A stretch of 64,000 nt of DNA, from contig NZ_CP098604.1 of the NCBI RefSeq assembly GCF_024499015.1, forward strand, positions 3,844,001-3,908,000. The letters run 5' to 3'. The notes below the pieces were generated by a model, which saw nothing but the letters and a program-made list of their open reading frames with translations, did no database searches and was not told the origin of the DNA. This DNA comes from Xanthomonas hortorum pv. pelargonii. Lineage in GTDB: Bacteria > Pseudomonadota > Gammaproteobacteria > Xanthomonadales > Xanthomonadaceae. Of the stretch, positions 25,308 to 35,149 are shown one piece after another (the first letter of the stretch is position 1; each line of letters begins with the position of its first letter). The position numbers and the translations under genes are program-made.

Positions 25308-25985
25308 GTGCGCATTCTAGTAATTGAAGACAACAGCGATATCGCCGCCAATCTTGGCGACTATCTGGAAGACCGCGGCCACACGGTAGATTTCGCCGCC
25401 GACGGCGTCACCGGCCTGCATCTGGCCGTGGTGCACGAGTTCGACGCTATCGTGCTCGATCTCAACCTGCCCGGCATGGATGGCATCGAGGTGTGTCGCA
25501 AGCTGCGCAACGAAGCGCGCAAGCAGACGCCGGTGCTGATGCTCACCGCGCGCGATTCGCTGGACAACAAATTGGCCGGCTTCGACTCCGGCGCCGACGA
25601 CTATCTGATCAAGCCGTTCGCGCTGCAGGAAGTGGAAGTGCGGCTCAACGCGCTCTCGCGTCGCGGCAAGGGCGTGCACACCCGCGTGCTGGAAACCGGC
25701 GATCTGGAATACAACCTGGACACGCTGGAAGTGCGCCGCCGCGGCAAGCTGCTGCAGCTCAACCCCACCGCATTGAAGATCCTGCAGTCGCTGATGGAAG
25801 CCTCGCCGGCCGTGGTCACCCGCCAGGAGCTGGAGACCCGCGTCTGGGGCGAAGAACTGCCCGATTCGGACTCGTTGCGCGTGCATATCCACGGCCTGCG
25901 CGCGGTGGTCGACAAGCCGTTCGACGTGCCGATGATCCAGACCCGTCACGGCATCGGTTACCGCATCGCCTCGCCCGATGCCTGA
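25308..25985 (+). CDS. OmpR-family response regulator
   Basis: This 225-residue protein has a receiver domain (acidic pocket ED at 8-9, phospho-acceptor Asp in VLDLNLPGMDG near residue 51, TARD and KPFA) and a C-terminal winged helix (LNPTALKILQSLMEASPAVVTRQELE; HIHGLRAVVDKPF). Phosphorylation by the kinase encoded next to it would drive DNA binding. The kinase start overlaps its end by eight bases. The pair resembles ColR/VgrR of Xanthomonas, but I cannot confirm that identity. Confidence 0.9.
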   Translation: MRILVIEDNSDIAANLGDYLEDRGHTVDFAADGVTGLHLAVVHEFDAIVLDLNLPGMDGIEVCRKLRNEARKQTPVLMLTARDSLDNKLAGFDSGADDYLIKPFALQEVEVRLNALSRRGKGVHTRVLETGDLEYNLDTLEVRRRGKLLQLNPTALKILQSLMEASPAVVTRQELETRVWGEELPDSDSLRVHIHGLRAVVDKPFDVPMIQTRHGIGYRIASPDA

Positions 25986-27312
25986 AAGCAATAACGGCGC
26001 GCGGCCCGCCCGCAGGCGTGGCCGCTACCGGCGGCGCCTGCGCAGCCGCATCATCCTGTCGTTCGTGTTGTTGGGCTTCTGCCTGACCACACTGTTCGCC
26101 TTCGCCACCAACTGGGCGCGCTCGCGCGTGGAAAACCAGTTGGTCGAAGACGTGATGAACCGCAATATCGACGCCTTCGCGCAGCGCTTCTATTCCGACC
26201 CGTTGCGTAACCCCGATCTGCCGGTACAGCAGATGCGTGGGCGGGTGGTCAAAAGCGACAAATTCGAAGCGCTGCGCCTGGAGCAGCCCGAGTGGTACCA
26301 GCTGCCCGACGGCATCCACACCATCTCCGGCGTGGACGAGGGCGGCAACGCGTATTCGTACAAGTTGGCGGTGCGCAAGACGCCGAGCGAGTGGTTTTTC
26401 CTCGCCTACGACATGACCCAGACCATCAAGGGCGAGATCCAGCTCAAGCGCACGCTGATGCTCTCGGTGCTGGTGTTCAGCGGTTTTTCGTTGGTGATCG
26501 GCTGGTGGTCCGCGTCCAAGGTGATGCGCCCGGTCTCGGATCTGGCCGCGCGCCTGCGTGCCTACCGCGGCGGCACCAGCGAGCCTAAACCACTTGCAGC
26601 GCATTTCCCCGATGACGAGGTCGGCCAACTCGCCGAAGCGCTGGACGATTACTCGGCCCGCCTCACCGAAGTGGTGCAGCGCGACCGCGAATTCAACGCC
26701 GACGTCAGCCACGAACTGCGCACTCCGCTGGCGGTGATTCGCGGCGCCACCGAACTGCTGCTCACCAAGCCCAATCTCGACGAAAAGATGCTGCAACGCT
26801 TGCAGCGCATCCAGCGCGCCGAACTGCAGTGCAGCGACCTGATCGGCTCGCTGCTGCTGCTCTCGCGCAATGAACGCGGGCAGGGCAGCAGCAATGTCGC
26901 CAAGGTCGCCGAACAACTGATCGACGCGCACCGCGCCCAACTCGGCGGCAAACCGCTGGAACTACTGCTGGAAGGCGAACGCGATCTGGTCATCGATGCG
27001 CCCGAATCCGCCTTGTCCGTGGCGCTGGGCAATCTGATCGGCAACGCGGTCAAGTACACCCAGGACGGCCAGGTGCGCGTGCGCGTGCTAAGCGATGCAG
27101 TAGAGGTGATCGACTCCGGCCCCGGCCTGAGCGAAGAGGACGCCGCCAAACTGTTCCAGCGCGGCTACCGCGGCACCCACGCCGGCCACTCGCAAGGCGG
27201 CGGCATCGGCCTGTCGATCGTCAGCAGGCTGTGCGACCTCTACGGCTGGCGCGTCAGCGTGCGCCCAGGCCAGGAGCGCGGCGTCATCGCAACACTGGCC
27301 TTCCATCGCTAA
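25978..27312 (+). CDS. Sensor histidine kinase partnered with the preceding regulator
   Basis: This 444-residue inner-membrane kinase has spans near residues 21-42 and 160-180, a periplasmic sensor of about 115 residues between them, a HAMP region, the H-box FNADVSHELRTPLAV (His near 248), the N-box NLIGNAVKY and G-boxes DSGPGLSEED and GGGIGLSI. The periplasmic part has an ExxE (LEQPEW), the type of iron/zinc-binding motif reported in ColS/VgrS kinases, which supports but does not prove a ColS-type role. It overlaps the regulator gene and is the last gene of the pair. Confidence 0.9.
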   Translation: MPESNNGARPARRRGRYRRRLRSRIILSFVLLGFCLTTLFAFATNWARSRVENQLVEDVMNRNIDAFAQRFYSDPLRNPDLPVQQMRGRVVKSDKFEALRLEQPEWYQLPDGIHTISGVDEGGNAYSYKLAVRKTPSEWFFLAYDMTQTIKGEIQLKRTLMLSVLVFSGFSLVIGWWSASKVMRPVSDLAARLRAYRGGTSEPKPLAAHFPDDEVGQLAEALDDYSARLTEVVQRDREFNADVSHELRTPLAVIRGATELLLTKPNLDEKMLQRLQRIQRAELQCSDLIGSLLLLSRNERGQGSSNVAKVAEQLIDAHRAQLGGKPLELLLEGERDLVIDAPESALSVALGNLIGNAVKYTQDGQVRVRVLSDAVEVIDSGPGLSEEDAAKLFQRGYRGTHAGHSQGGGIGLSIVSRLCDLYGWRVSVRPGQERGVIATLAFHR

Positions 27313-27330
27313 CCAGCCACGCGCGCTTTT

Positions 27331-27370
27331 GTAGGAGCGCACTCGTGCGCGAGGGCTTTACCGGCAAAGC
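27331..27370. repeat. GTAGGAGCGC-type REP-like element, diverged copy
   Basis: GTAGGAGCGCACTCGTGCGCGAGGGC followed by GCTTTACCGGCAAAGC forms two hairpins. The first 15 bases match the left arms of the elements at 55606 and 55755. It lies between the kinase gene and the converging toxin gene. Confidence 0.7.
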
Positions 27371-27460
27371 TTCACCCGGCGATTGGTGGCAGTTCTGGAA
27401 TCATGAAGCGCACCACCTTCCGCGACTATCTCCCACCTTCTACCGCGTCCCTCGACCAGA

Positions 27461-28712
<1,252 letters not shown>

Positions 28713-28716
<4 letters not shown>

Positions 28717-28784
28717 CGCCTCACCTCCGCCAGCACCATGGAGCGACGATGCCCACCAATCTCCAATACCGATGCATCTGTCAT
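28713..28784 (-). CDS. Leader peptide coupled to the SymE-like gene
   Basis: A 23-codon frame (MTDASVLEIGGHRRS...) starts at ATG 28784 with AAGGAGG eight bases upstream, stronger than most sites in the window. Its TGA overlaps the SymE ATG as ATGA. This arrangement implies translational coupling and possible leader control. No database identity is known to me. Confidence 0.45.
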
Positions 28785-29247
28785 GACAACGCCTCCTTCG
28801 AAGAACAGGCACCGTCGCCGGCCGGCGACGGGATGTCGGGAGGTTAGAAACCGCTCATAGCCGGCGGGCGTATTCCTCCCGGAGGAGTGTTGTATTAGCC
28901 GCCCTCCCGACGCAGGCATCGCGTCGGCTTGTACCTGCAGGCAGGCACAGAAAACCCACCGGTTTGACGGAGGTGGGTACCGCTATGAGAGGAGTTTCTA
29001 CGCTCCTTGAGGCAGAGGTTGCTACTGGTTGTTTGCAATGTCAATTGCAGGGAAGTAAATCAGGCGAAAGGTGACTTTCCTGATTCGGCATTCGAATGCA
29101 TCACGCTGTTAGTGGCGCATGCCACATGTACCGGCAGGCCTGCTGTGCAGGAATAGTGGGTTCCATGCATTGCATCCAAATCATTTTTCACCGATGTGAT
29201 GGTGGCCGTTCGGCCGTGGCGCATATCGCATACGGGAGTATCAAACG
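28785..29247. other. Intergenic stretch upstream of the SymE leader
   Basis: About 460 bp. It contains a perfect 20-bp palindrome at 28812-28831 (CCGTCGCCGG/CCGGCGACGG) and a pyrimidine-rich run. A possible plus-strand 29-codon frame at 28985 with weak support was not called. An antisense RNA to the SymE mRNA could start here but no promoter is clear. Confidence 0.4.
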
Positions 29248-29871
29248 TTAGTTCTCGATTCGATGGGTTTGAAGCGCCGCTCTGTAAGTCGCATCCAGTC
29301 GTTGCGCGTGTTGCGCCAACTGGTCCGTATTGCCCTCATTGCTTGCCACATCATCGGCAATGGCCAGCCGTTGTGCGCGAGAGGTTTGTGCTGCAATCAT
29401 CTGATCGGCAAGGGCCGACGTACTGCCGTCGCGTTGCATCAGGCGGGCGTGTTGAAGCGCAACCGGTACGTCGACGACCAGGATGCGGTTGAGCCAGGGA
29501 TAGGCCGCCCGTGCCCCTGCTTCAGCGAGTAACGGGATTGCCACGATAGCGTAGGGGTGATTGGCCGCTTTCGCCGCGCGCTGCAATTCGGTGCGAATGG
29601 CAGGATGGGTGATCGCTTCGAGCGCTTTCCGCTCGGTTGGATCCGCGAAGACGATGTTGCGTAAGGCCTGCCGATCCAGCGTGCCATCCGGCAACAAAAT
29701 GCCTTGGCCAAAGCGGTTCGTGATGGCATCAAGTATGAGACCAGGCGCCACCACCTGCCGCGCAACCACATCGGCATCGATCACCGGCACGCCCAGCTTC
29801 TTAAACTCAGCGGCCAGGGCGCTCTTGCCGGAGGCGATGCCACCCGTGAGACCGACGATGAAGTCGCTCAT
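29248..29871 (-). CDS. coaE: Dephospho-CoA kinase
   Basis: This 207-residue enzyme phosphorylates the 3'-hydroxyl of dephospho-CoA, the last step of coenzyme A synthesis. The P-loop GLTGGIASGKS is at the N-terminus; DADVVARQVV and HPAIR follow as in the family. The start at 29871 places the P-loop at residue 8. It follows pilD by 13 bases in the order pilC-pilD-coaE, which is common in gammaproteobacteria. Confidence 0.95.
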   Translation of the reverse strand: MSDFIVGLTGGIASGKSALAAEFKKLGVPVIDADVVARQVVAPGLILDAITNRFGQGILLPDGTLDRQALRNIVFADPTERKALEAITHPAIRTELQRAAKAANHPYAIVAIPLLAEAGARAAYPWLNRILVVDVPVALQHARLMQRDGSTSALADQMIAAQTSRAQRLAIADDVASNEGNTDQLAQHAQRLDATYRAALQTHRIEN

Positions 29872-29884
29872 CGCCGTGCCCCGG

Positions 29885-30748
29885 TCAACGCAAGCCTGCG
29901 AAGTGCAGGTAGCCGTCCACCAGATCGTTGCCCCAGAAGAACACCACCCAACCGGCGATGGCCAGGTAGGGGCCGAACGGGATCGGGGTGGCACGGTCGC
30001 GGCCCTTGGCGACCAGCCAGATCGAGCCGAGGATGGCGCCGACCAGCGAGGAGATCAGGATGATCGGCAGGATGCCTTTCAGCCCGCACCACGCGCCGAG
30101 TGCGGCCAGCAGCTTGAAGTCGCCGTGGCCCATGCCTTCCTTACCGGTGAGCTGTTTGAACAGCCACCACACCGTCCATAGCGAGACATAGCCCACCGCC
30201 GCGCCCAGCAGGGCGGGCTTGGCCGGCATGTACAGGTTGTCCATCGAGCCGACCAAGCCTAACCACATCAGCGGCAAGGTCAGCTGATCCGGCAGCAGCT
30301 TGTGGCGCAGGTCGATGCCCGACATCGCCACCAGAAAGCAGCTCAGCACGATCGCGCCAAAGCCCTGCCAGCCGAAGCCGAAGCGCCAGACGCTGGCCAC
30401 GCACAGGATCGAGGTCAGCAACTCGACCAATGGGTACTGGATGGAGATGGGCTTGCCGCTATAGCGCGACTTGCCGCGCAGCATCAGCCAGCTAAAGAGC
30501 GGGATGTTCTCCCACCATTTGAGCTTGTCGCCGGTCACCGGATCGTGCGAGGGCTCCACCACGATCCCCGGCGGCGGCGGCTCGTAGATGTCCGGCAGTT
30601 CCAGGATCTCGCGCGCATCGCGCCGCCACTGCCACTCCATACGCTTGGGCAAGCGCAGGATCACCACGTTCAGGAAGCTGCCGATCAGCAGTCCCAGTCC
30701 GGCCGCGGCGGGAAAGCCGAGACCGGGATGCTGGTCGAGAAATGCCAT
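29885..30748 (-). CDS. pilD: Type IV prepilin peptidase / N-methyltransferase PilD
   Basis: This 287-residue inner-membrane aspartyl protease cleaves the leader of pilins and type II pseudopilins and methylates the new N-terminus. The catalytic aspartates are visible in SGIDLRHKLLPD and GMGHGDFKLLAALGAW. The N-terminal domain lacks the CxxC...CxxC tetrad of P. aeruginosa PilD; the loop reads DPVTGDKLKWWENIP instead. This absence is known for Xanthomonas (XpsO), which supports the genus call. It is six bases from pilC. Confidence 0.95.
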   Translation of the reverse strand: MAFLDQHPGLGFPAAAGLGLLIGSFLNVVILRLPKRMEWQWRRDAREILELPDIYEPPPPGIVVEPSHDPVTGDKLKWWENIPLFSWLMLRGKSRYSGKPISIQYPLVELLTSILCVASVWRFGFGWQGFGAIVLSCFLVAMSGIDLRHKLLPDQLTLPLMWLGLVGSMDNLYMPAKPALLGAAVGYVSLWTVWWLFKQLTGKEGMGHGDFKLLAALGAWCGLKGILPIILISSLVGAILGSIWLVAKGRDRATPIPFGPYLAIAGWVVFFWGNDLVDGYLHFAGLR

Positions 30749-30754
30749 TACGTC

Positions 30755-32014
30755 TTATCCAACCACTGCGCCGAGTTTGAAGATCGGAAGATACATGCCG
30801 ATGACCATGCCGCCGACGATGGTGCCGATGAACACCATGATCAGTGGTTCAAGCAGACTGCTGAGTGCATCCACGGCATTGTTGACCTCCTCCTCAAAGT
30901 ATTCAGCCACTTTGAAGAGCATTGCATCAAGCGCGCCGGCTTCTTCGCCAATCGCAGTCATTTGAATAACCATGTGTGGAAATAGGTTCACCTGTTTCAT
31001 CGCCATGTTGACCGGGTAACCCACAGACACATCGTCCCGCATCCTGAAAACAGCCTCCTCATAAAGCTTATTGCCAGTAGCGCCAGCTACGATCCCAAGT
31101 GCCTCCACTAGAGGAACGCCTGCTTTGAATGTCACTGCAGTTGTCCGTGCAAAGCGTGCAATCGCACTGTTGTGCATGATCTGCCCGATTACGGGCACCT
31201 TGAGGATCAATCGATCGAGTCCATGCTGTATCCGTGGAGAACGTTTGTAGGCAAAGATGAAGCCAACGATAGATCCAACTGTCACCATCAGCATCAACCA
31301 CCAATAGCTGACCATGAAGCGCGATGCGTTGACGAGAAGCTGAGTGAATGCCGGTAGTTCGGCACCGAAGCTCTTGAATACTTCTTCGAACTGAGGCACC
31401 ACGAAGATGAGCAAAATCGCACTCACGATGATTGCCACCGCAACCACCATGGCAGGGTAGAACATTGCCTTTTTGATCTTGCCCTTTAGGGCTTCAATGT
31501 TTTCTTTGTAGGTAGCGACCGTTTCGAGGACTGTCTCCAGTACGCCGGCACCTTCGCCCGCGCGGACAAGGTTGCGGTAGAGCTCGTCAAACTGGACGGG
31601 ATGTTTGCTGATGGACTCGTAGAGCGAGGATCCCCCCTCGATGTCAGTCCTGACCTGGCCGACCATCTTCTTCATGCGTGGGTTCTTGTGTCCCTCGCCG
31701 ATGATCTCCAGAGAACTGACGATGGGCACGCCCGACTTCATCATCGTCGCCATCTGACGGCTGAAGAACGCAATGTCTTTGGCGGTAATTTTCTTGCCCG
31801 CCGCTCCGAACAGGGGCTTCGGCTTTTGCTTCACCATGCTGGGCACGATGCCCTGACGGCGCAGCTCTGCTCGCAACATATTGGCGTTACGGGCTGGCTG
31901 CTCTCCCTTCATCTTCACGCCACGCTTGTCAGCCCCTTCCCAAATGAAGGTCTGCAGCATGCCTGTGTTCCGGTCGACCGGTTGCTTCTTGATTGCGCTA
32001 CGCGCGACTGACAT
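30755..32014 (-). CDS. pilC: Type IV pilus inner-membrane platform protein PilC
   Basis: This 419-residue protein of the GspF/PilC family forms the membrane platform on which PilB and PilT act. Two cytoplasmic GspF domains (FSRQMATMMKSGVPI..; FARTTAVTFKAGVPL..) alternate with membrane spans near residues 180-205, 230-250 and 385-405. It is divergent from pilA and starts the pilC-pilD-coaE operon. Confidence 0.95.
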   Translation of the reverse strand: MSVARSAIKKQPVDRNTGMLQTFIWEGADKRGVKMKGEQPARNANMLRAELRRQGIVPSMVKQKPKPLFGAAGKKITAKDIAFFSRQMATMMKSGVPIVSSLEIIGEGHKNPRMKKMVGQVRTDIEGGSSLYESISKHPVQFDELYRNLVRAGEGAGVLETVLETVATYKENIEALKGKIKKAMFYPAMVVAVAIIVSAILLIFVVPQFEEVFKSFGAELPAFTQLLVNASRFMVSYWWLMLMVTVGSIVGFIFAYKRSPRIQHGLDRLILKVPVIGQIMHNSAIARFARTTAVTFKAGVPLVEALGIVAGATGNKLYEEAVFRMRDDVSVGYPVNMAMKQVNLFPHMVIQMTAIGEEAGALDAMLFKVAEYFEEEVNNAVDALSSLLEPLIMVFIGTIVGGMVIGMYLPIFKLGAVVG

Positions 32015-32258
32015 GTTGGCTCCCCAAATCCAGCCATCCCCAGGCCGGAATACGCAGTGATGGTAGCGTTTTTGCTAGGCAAGGGCATCATATCGATCGA
32101 TGGACCTGCGGCGTCTTGAGAAGTGACCACTCGTAGTCGGAATCTGACCTTGCGCGTCACATGGTCATCCCTGTCGCACTTGAAGGCAGAGGAGCTTTCA
32201 TTTGCCGGAATGCCTGGCATCATTGTCCCGGGAGAAGAAGCGAACGGCTACTGCTGAT

Positions 32259-32274
32259 TGGCACGTAATCTGCA
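32259..32274 (+). promoter_or_regulatory. Sigma-54 promoter of pilA
   Basis: TGGCACG-TAAT-CTGCA has the GG/GC spacing of a sigma-54 site and differs from the consensus TGGCACGN4TTGC by one base. It lies 91 bp before the pilA start. PilR, the sigma-54 activator of pilin genes, is encoded at 39302-40696. Confidence 0.88.
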
Positions 32275-32364
32275 TGTATCGATTTGCACACACGCCCTGC
32301 TCGGGTGCACCAAGTGCCCGGGCCGGAGATTTCGGTAAACTCACAACCTCTAGGGGATGCATCC

Positions 32365-32790
32365 ATGAAGAAGCAGCAAGGCTTTACACTTATCGAACTG
32401 ATGATCGTGGTCGCGATCATCGCCATCCTGGCCGCCATCGCGCTGCCGGCTTATCAGGACTACACCACTCGCGCCAAGCTCAGTGAAGCGCTGACGATGT
32501 CGGCGCCTGCCAAGCTTGCGGTAACTGAGACTTCATCGTCGCTCGGCGGCCTCGCTCAGGTTACTGCGGCAAATTCGGGCTACGCATTCCCGGGTGCCAC
32601 GAAGTATGTCAGCGGCATCGCCATCACCAGTGCTACGGGCCAAGTCGCTGTAACCTCCACCGTGCCGAACGCAACCGGTACCATCCTGCTGACCCCGACT
32701 GATGTCGGTGGTGGCCAGCTGAAGTGGACCTGCTCTTCCGCCATCAACGTCAAGTACCTGCCGGCGGAGTGCCGTAACTCGGGCACCTGA
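32365..32790 (+). CDS. pilA: Major type IVa pilin PilA
   Basis: This 141-residue prepilin has a short leader MKKQQG cut by PilD before [29 protein letters not shown] sequence, including the essential Glu5. The C-terminal pair of cysteines (TCSSAIN...AEC) would form the D-region disulfide. ATG at 32365 has AGGGG upstream. It is followed by a strong terminator, so it is monocistronic, and is read from a sigma-54 promoter. Confidence 0.95.
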   Translation: MKKQQGFTLIELMIVVAIIAILAAIALPAYQDYTTRAKLSEALTMSAPAKLAVTETSSSLGGLAQVTAANSGYAFPGATKYVSGIAITSATGQVAVTSTVPNATGTILLTPTDVGGGQLKWTCSSAINVKYLPAECRNSGT

Positions 32791-32813
32791 TAGGTTCAGA
32801 CGAGTAGCTTGTA

Positions 32814-32843
32814 GAGGCCCCGCGACGCGGGGCCTCTTTTTCT
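32814..32843 (+). terminator. Rho-independent terminator of pilA
   Basis: GAGGCCCCGC-GAC-GCGGGGCCTC followed by TTTTTCT, 24 bases after the pilA stop. Confidence 0.95.
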
Positions 32844-32895
32844 GGGGGCATATCGTGTTGCGGGGCAAACGGGCGCTAGTAGGGGCAATTTTTTC

Positions 32896-34510
32896 GTGTC
32901 AGTCAGTTTGACCCCCGTTGTCATGTTGATCGTGAACGGGGGCGATGACGTCGGGATATCTGCGTTGTATGCGTTGGCGGGCCTGGTTGTTTCGGTCTCG
33001 CCCCTGAGGAGGCTACCGCGCGTGACCTGCACTTGGTTGGCGCTCATCAGTGCCGGCGCGATTCTGCAGGTGGAGATGCTGCTGCGCTTCGGGGAATGCT
33101 GGACGTCAACGCCCTCGCGTTGGTCTCCGAGACCACCAGTGGCGAAGCTTTGCCATTATTGCACTCAGTGCCTGCACGCCTTCTGTTTGGCTGGGGCTTG
33201 ATTGTTGTGATCTGGGGAGGGCTGATGCTGTGGCCGCCGCAACTTCTGCGATGGCCAGGCAGGCGGCTTGCATTATTCGGCGGTGGCGTAGGTGCGGCGC
33301 TGCTGGCAATCGTCGTTGCATTCGAAGGCTTGCACGAGACGCCAGTGGGTGCCGCTTTCGATCAGCCATCCTTGGAACGCATGGAGGCCTTGCGGCGGGG
33401 GTACCCGACGGGGATGCCGTTGGTCATCTGGGAGTATTTCCGGCAGCGTCGAGAACTGGTCGCTGCTGATGCCGGCCTTGAAAGCTTTCGGTTCGGAGCC
33501 AGCCGCTCGGTGGTGGGGGCTGGCCACGGCGTGTGCATGTGCTGGTGATCGGCGAGACAGGTCGAGCCGATCATTGGGCGCTGAACGGCTACAGTCGTGA
33601 CAGTACGCCTCGGCTTTCGAGTCGCAATGACCTGATCAGCTTTACGAGGTTCTACTCGCGAGCCACCTTCACCCGGCTGTCGGTGCCCGTGATTCTGAGC
33701 CGCAAGCCGCCGGGTTCGGTCGAAGCTACCTTCGGTGAGCGCTCGCTGTTGCAGGCGGCCCGCGAAGCCGGCTATCACACGGTGTGGCTCTCCAATCAGG
33801 CGCCAATGGGGTTCCATGATTCGCCTATTACGGTTCTGGCCAAGGATGCCGATGAAGTGCGCTTTGTCAGCCCGGTCGACTATCGCCACGCAGGCGTCCG
33901 CGACGAGGATCTGCTGCCGCACGTCAGGCGTCTCCTTGCCGCCGACCAGCGCGATCTGTTCCTGGTGATCCATACGATGGGCAGTCACTTCCGCTATCGG
34001 GACCGGTACCGCCCCGAGGATGCGGTCTTCCTGCCGGACAAGCCGGAACATGGCGATGCCAGGTTGTATGACCCGGATCACAAGGAGTACCTGGTCAATG
34101 GATACGACAACTCGATCCGCGCCACCGATCGCTTCCTTGATGGCCTGATCGGTCAGCTCGGGAAACTTGATGCTGCATCCTGGGTGTTCTATGTCGCCGA
34201 TCACGGCGAGGCGCTGTTCGATGATTGTCGCGCCGAAAGCGGGCACGGCCAGTCGTCACCAGCGACCCATCACGTCGCGGCGGTGTGGTGGGGATCTGAG
34301 GCCTACCTCAAGCACGCGCTGGAGGCCGTTCGGAATCTCCGCGCGAATGCCGACGCGATGTTATCCACCTCCATGGTCTTCGACACCACGACCCGATTGG
34401 CGGGTATCGATGTGCCCGGCTACCGCCAATCGCACGATTTTTCCTCGGCAGAGCCTGGTATTCCGCTCGATATCGCGTCGCTGCCGCTCGATGTTCCCCG
34501 CTGTCACTGA
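32896..34510 (+). pseudogene. Phosphoethanolamine transferase, two frameshifts
   Basis: Three frames together encode one EptA/CptA-like enzyme of about 538 residues. Frame one (from GTG 32896) gives membrane segments up to LLRFG. Frame two (from about 33096, MLDVNALALVSETT) gives more membrane domain. Frame three (from about 33520, RRVHVLVIGETGRADHWALNGY) gives the sulfatase-fold catalytic domain with the SRATFTRLSVPV nucleophile region and VADHGEALFDD metal ligands. Each change is -1 and lies at GGGG (33091-33094) or GGGGG (33515-33519). Such enzymes add phosphoethanolamine to lipid A, or to pilin as in Neisseria PptA; beside pilA the second role is attractive. Sequencing error cannot be excluded. 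Confidence 0.8.
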
Positions 34511-34523
34511 ACAGGAGTCCGTG

Positions 34524-35149
34524 TTGAACGGTTCATCAACGAATGTGTCCGGGAAAACGGGGTGGATTTCATCCTTGGGCGTGTTGTTTTTCCTCTCCGG
34601 TGCTGCGGCATTGATCTACCAGGTGAGCTGGCAGCGTGTCCTTTTTCGGGTCTGGGAGCGGACACGCTGTCTGTCGCGGTCATCGTCTCGGTATTCATGC
34701 TAGGGCTTGGGCTCGGGGCGCTGATCGGGGGCTGGGCCGCGGACCGTGCCACAAGTCCACTGCGATGGTTCCTCGCAGTGGAGCTTGGTATTGCGTGTTA
34801 TGGCGTATGTAGTGTCGCTGTAATCGATCTGGTCATGATGCATGCTGGTGGGCTTGGGCATGGGGTCGTCGTGTTCGGTGCACTGTTTGCGTTGATCGTG
34901 CCGACAACCTTGATGGGGATGACCTTGCCGATCCTGGTGATCATGCTGGACCGTGTTGTCCGCAACGTAGGTGAGGCGACAGGTTCGCTTTATCTCGCCA
35001 ATACGATGGGCGCGGCATCGGGGGCCATCGGGACCGGTCTTTATCTGTTTCATATCATGGACTTGCGGCAGGTCACCTGGCTGGCGGCAGCCATCAATGC
35101 AACGGTCGCCCTCGGCGGATGGTTTCTGGTACGGAGGGCGGCGGCATGA
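34524..35149 (+). pseudogene. Membrane half of a spermidine-synthase-like system, frameshifted
   Basis: AGGAG precedes TTG at 34524 (GTG at 34521 is also possible). The first frame reads ISSLGVLFFLSGAAALIYQVSWQRVLFR and then breaks. The -1 frame continues GLGADTLSVAVIVSVFMLGLGLGALIGG through about six membrane spans to a TGA at 35149 that overlaps the next start as ATGA. SGxAALIYQVxWQR followed by FMLGLGLGAxxGG is typical of membrane proteins fused or paired with spermidine synthase domains. The break is at GGG near 34647. Confidence 0.72.

Noticed and set aside
28985..29074. Short plus-strand frame MRGVSTLLEAEV... near the SymE leader
   Set aside because: No clear ribosome site and no homologue known to me.
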